From positions 2,687-46,753 of the forward strand of contig QULU01000037.1 of NCBI GenBank assembly GCA_003481775.1: DNA of 44,067 nt, in the 5' to 3' direction. The stretch's first letter is position 1, and each line of letters begins with the position of its first letter. This document shows positions 42,628 through 44,067 of this stretch, in pieces. The DNA is from Clostridiaceae bacterium OM02-2AC (GTDB lineage: Bacteria > Bacillota_I > Bacilli_A > Erysipelotrichales > Erysipelotrichaceae). A program made the translations under genes and the position numbers. The notes under the pieces are model-generated. The model did not search any database, was not told the DNA's origin, and saw nothing but the letters and a program-made list of their open reading frames with translations.

Positions 42628-43956
42628 ATGAACGAACAATTTTTAAAACGTATGCGGGAATATCTGCAGGAGGAATATGAGGAATATCTCAAAACGCTGG
42701 ATGAGGACGCCTATCGCGGACTCCGTGTGAATACGGCAAAGCTGTCTGTCGAGCAATTTCACGAATTACAGGTATGTGCATGCCGCCCATCCTCTATCTG
42801 TCCGCAGTCCTTCTACATACCAAAGGATATAAAGGGGCTGGGGAATCATCCTGCTCATCTGGCAGGGCTGTTCTATATGCAGGAGCCAAGTGCAGCCAGT
42901 GCGGTTGAGGTTTTGGATGTACAGCGTGATGATTGGGTGCTGGATCTGTGCGCTGCACCCGGTGGAAAAAGCACGCAGATTGCTGCTAAACTGCAGGATA
43001 CCGGTTTTCTTGTCAGTAATGAAATTGAAAGCAAGCGTGCACAGATTCTGTTATCCAATATGGAGCGCCTCGGATTTTCGCGAGGTATGATTACGAACAC
43101 CCATCCACAGCAAATCGCAAAGGAAATGAGCGGCTGGTTTGACCGGGTGCTGGTGGATGCACCATGCAGTGGGGAGGGGATGTTTAAAAAGCATTCCAAG
43201 GCAATGGATGACTGGAGTGAGGAGCATGTGCAAGCCTGCGCGCAGCGGCAGCTGCATATTCTGGATAGCGCATATACGGCTCTAAAGGAAAATGGAACGC
43301 TTGTGTATTCAACCTGTACGTATTCTATGGAGGAAAATGAACAGGTGGTATATACATTTCTGAAGAATTATCCGGATATGGAGCTTGTGAATTGCGATGT
43401 TGCTTTTGGACGAAGTGGTCTGTCCTATCTGGATTTGGATAAGGAAAAGCTACGAAGAATTTTTCCTATGGATCAGGGAGAAGGTCATTTTGTGGCGAAA
43501 TTCAAAAAGCACGGTGTGCAGGCGGAGAGTCGCAAACGAGAAGAAAAGCCGGCTGTGGTTCCGGTGTTTGCTGCACAGTTTTTAAAGCAGTCACTGCAGG
43601 AGCAGCCTGCCTTCCTATATGAGCAAAATGGTCGTATATACGCTATGCAGCAGCCTTTTTTGAAACTGAAGGATATCCGTATACTACGACAGGGCTGTCA
43701 GGTTGGCGAAATTGTTAAAAATCGTCTGGAGCCACATCAGCATTTCTATGTTTCTAATGCTTACGGCGCTGGCATAACACAGCGTTATACTATGGATGAT
43801 ACGCAATGTCTCAGTTTTCTACAGGGGCAACTGCTGCCGGTAGCGGGGTATAAGGGCTACACACAGATGCTGTGGAGGGGATATGCGCTCGGATTTGCCA
43901 AGGGAGATGGCATGGTGCTGAAAAATAAGTATCCTAAGGGACTGCGGGTTCACTAG
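42628..43956 (+). CDS. RsmF/NOP2-family rRNA (cytosine-5) methyltransferase
   Basis: A 442-residue S-adenosylmethionine-dependent RNA methyltransferase. Motif I is LDLCAAPGGKST (about residue 105), motif IV is VLVDAPCSGEGMF with the Cys used in product release, and motif VI is YSTCTYSMEENE with the catalytic Cys. The C-terminal part (FAAQFLKQSL... to YALGFAKGDGMVLKNKYPKGLR) has the extra domain seen in Firmicutes YebU/RsmF-like proteins. It is expected to methylate a 16S rRNA cytosine. GAGGAAG precedes ATG 42628. It follows the ABC/FtsX gene by 30 bases and may share its transcript. Confidence 0.9.
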   Translation: MNEQFLKRMREYLQEEYEEYLKTLDEDAYRGLRVNTAKLSVEQFHELQVCACRPSSICPQSFYIPKDIKGLGNHPAHLAGLFYMQEPSAASAVEVLDVQRDDWVLDLCAAPGGKSTQIAAKLQDTGFLVSNEIESKRAQILLSNMERLGFSRGMITNTHPQQIAKEMSGWFDRVLVDAPCSGEGMFKKHSKAMDDWSEEHVQACAQRQLHILDSAYTALKENGTLVYSTCTYSMEENEQVVYTFLKNYPDMELVNCDVAFGRSGLSYLDLDKEKLRRIFPMDQGEGHFVAKFKKHGVQAESRKREEKPAVVPVFAAQFLKQSLQEQPAFLYEQNGRIYAMQQPFLKLKDIRILRQGCQVGEIVKNRLEPHQHFYVSNAYGAGITQRYTMDDTQCLSFLQGQLLPVAGYKGYTQMLWRGYALGFAKGDGMVLKNKYPKGLRVH

Positions 43957-43980
43957 CATTACTCTTTATTCGATATGGAG

Positions 43981-44004
43981 AAGGCGCGCATAGCGTCTTT
44001 TTTT
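43981..44004 (+). terminator. terminator of the rRNA methyltransferase gene
   Basis: AAGGCGC (43981-43987) and GCGTCTT (43993-43999) pair with one G-U, and T continues to 44004. A second weaker hairpin with T tail lies near 44025-44049. Confidence 0.75.
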
Positions 44005-44067
44005 GCGTCTGAAAGTTGATCAAACCTCTTTTTTAGGGGTATTTTTTGTATCTCTATCATTCTTTAA

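Overview
This window comes from a low-GC Gram-positive (Firmicutes) chromosome. Supporting signs are AGGAGG-type ribosome sites, TTGACA/TATAAT promoters, U-tailed intrinsic terminators, a CcpA-like cre site, a sortase-anchored surface protein, an ECF transporter S component and an anaerobe-type reverse rubrerythrin. Gene content and codon style look most like a gut Erysipelotrichia such as [Clostridium] innocuum; that assignment is an inference. I see no rRNA, tRNA, CRISPR array or intact insertion sequence.

Layout. (1) 186-4588: a possible 34-aa peptide, an ankyrin-repeat protein, an EF-G-like GTPase and N-acetylglucosamine-6-phosphate deacetylase. (2) 4679-13477: a glycan-use locus. A LacI-family repressor and an amino-sugar kinase (overlapping genes, minus strand) diverge from a six-gene operon with a GH4 glycosidase, a complete CUT1 sugar ABC transporter and an amidohydrolase. 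Two identical 13-bp operators and a cre-like site sit in the divergent promoter region. (3) 13643-17650: a leader with its own promoter and terminator, an A/T-rich sortase-anchored surface protein, a conserved zinc-ribbon protein with a MerR-type promoter, and a decayed Rpn-type nuclease. (4) 17947-23772: a P1/S58 peptidase, GNAT proteins, an ECF S component and a GAF/GGDEF diguanylate cyclase; the last two have structured leaders. (5) 24139-28696: an oxidative pentose phosphate operon (6-phosphogluconolactonase, gnd, zwf, rpiA).

(6) 29079-37338 is the most unusual part. A YtrA-type GntR regulator with duplicated operators controls an ABC ATPase, two paralogous permeases, and four paralogous proteins each with one N-terminal membrane anchor and a large outer domain. 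One of the four has a frameshift in an A8 tract. This looks like a multi-subunit envelope ABC system with a duplicated accessory family that I cannot match to a named system. (7) 37372-44004: a DUF1836 protein, a small ParB-like protein, a YwaF-like membrane protein, reverse rubrerythrin, an FtsX-type permease fused to an ABC domain that has lost its ATPase motifs, and an RsmF/NOP2-type rRNA methyltransferase.
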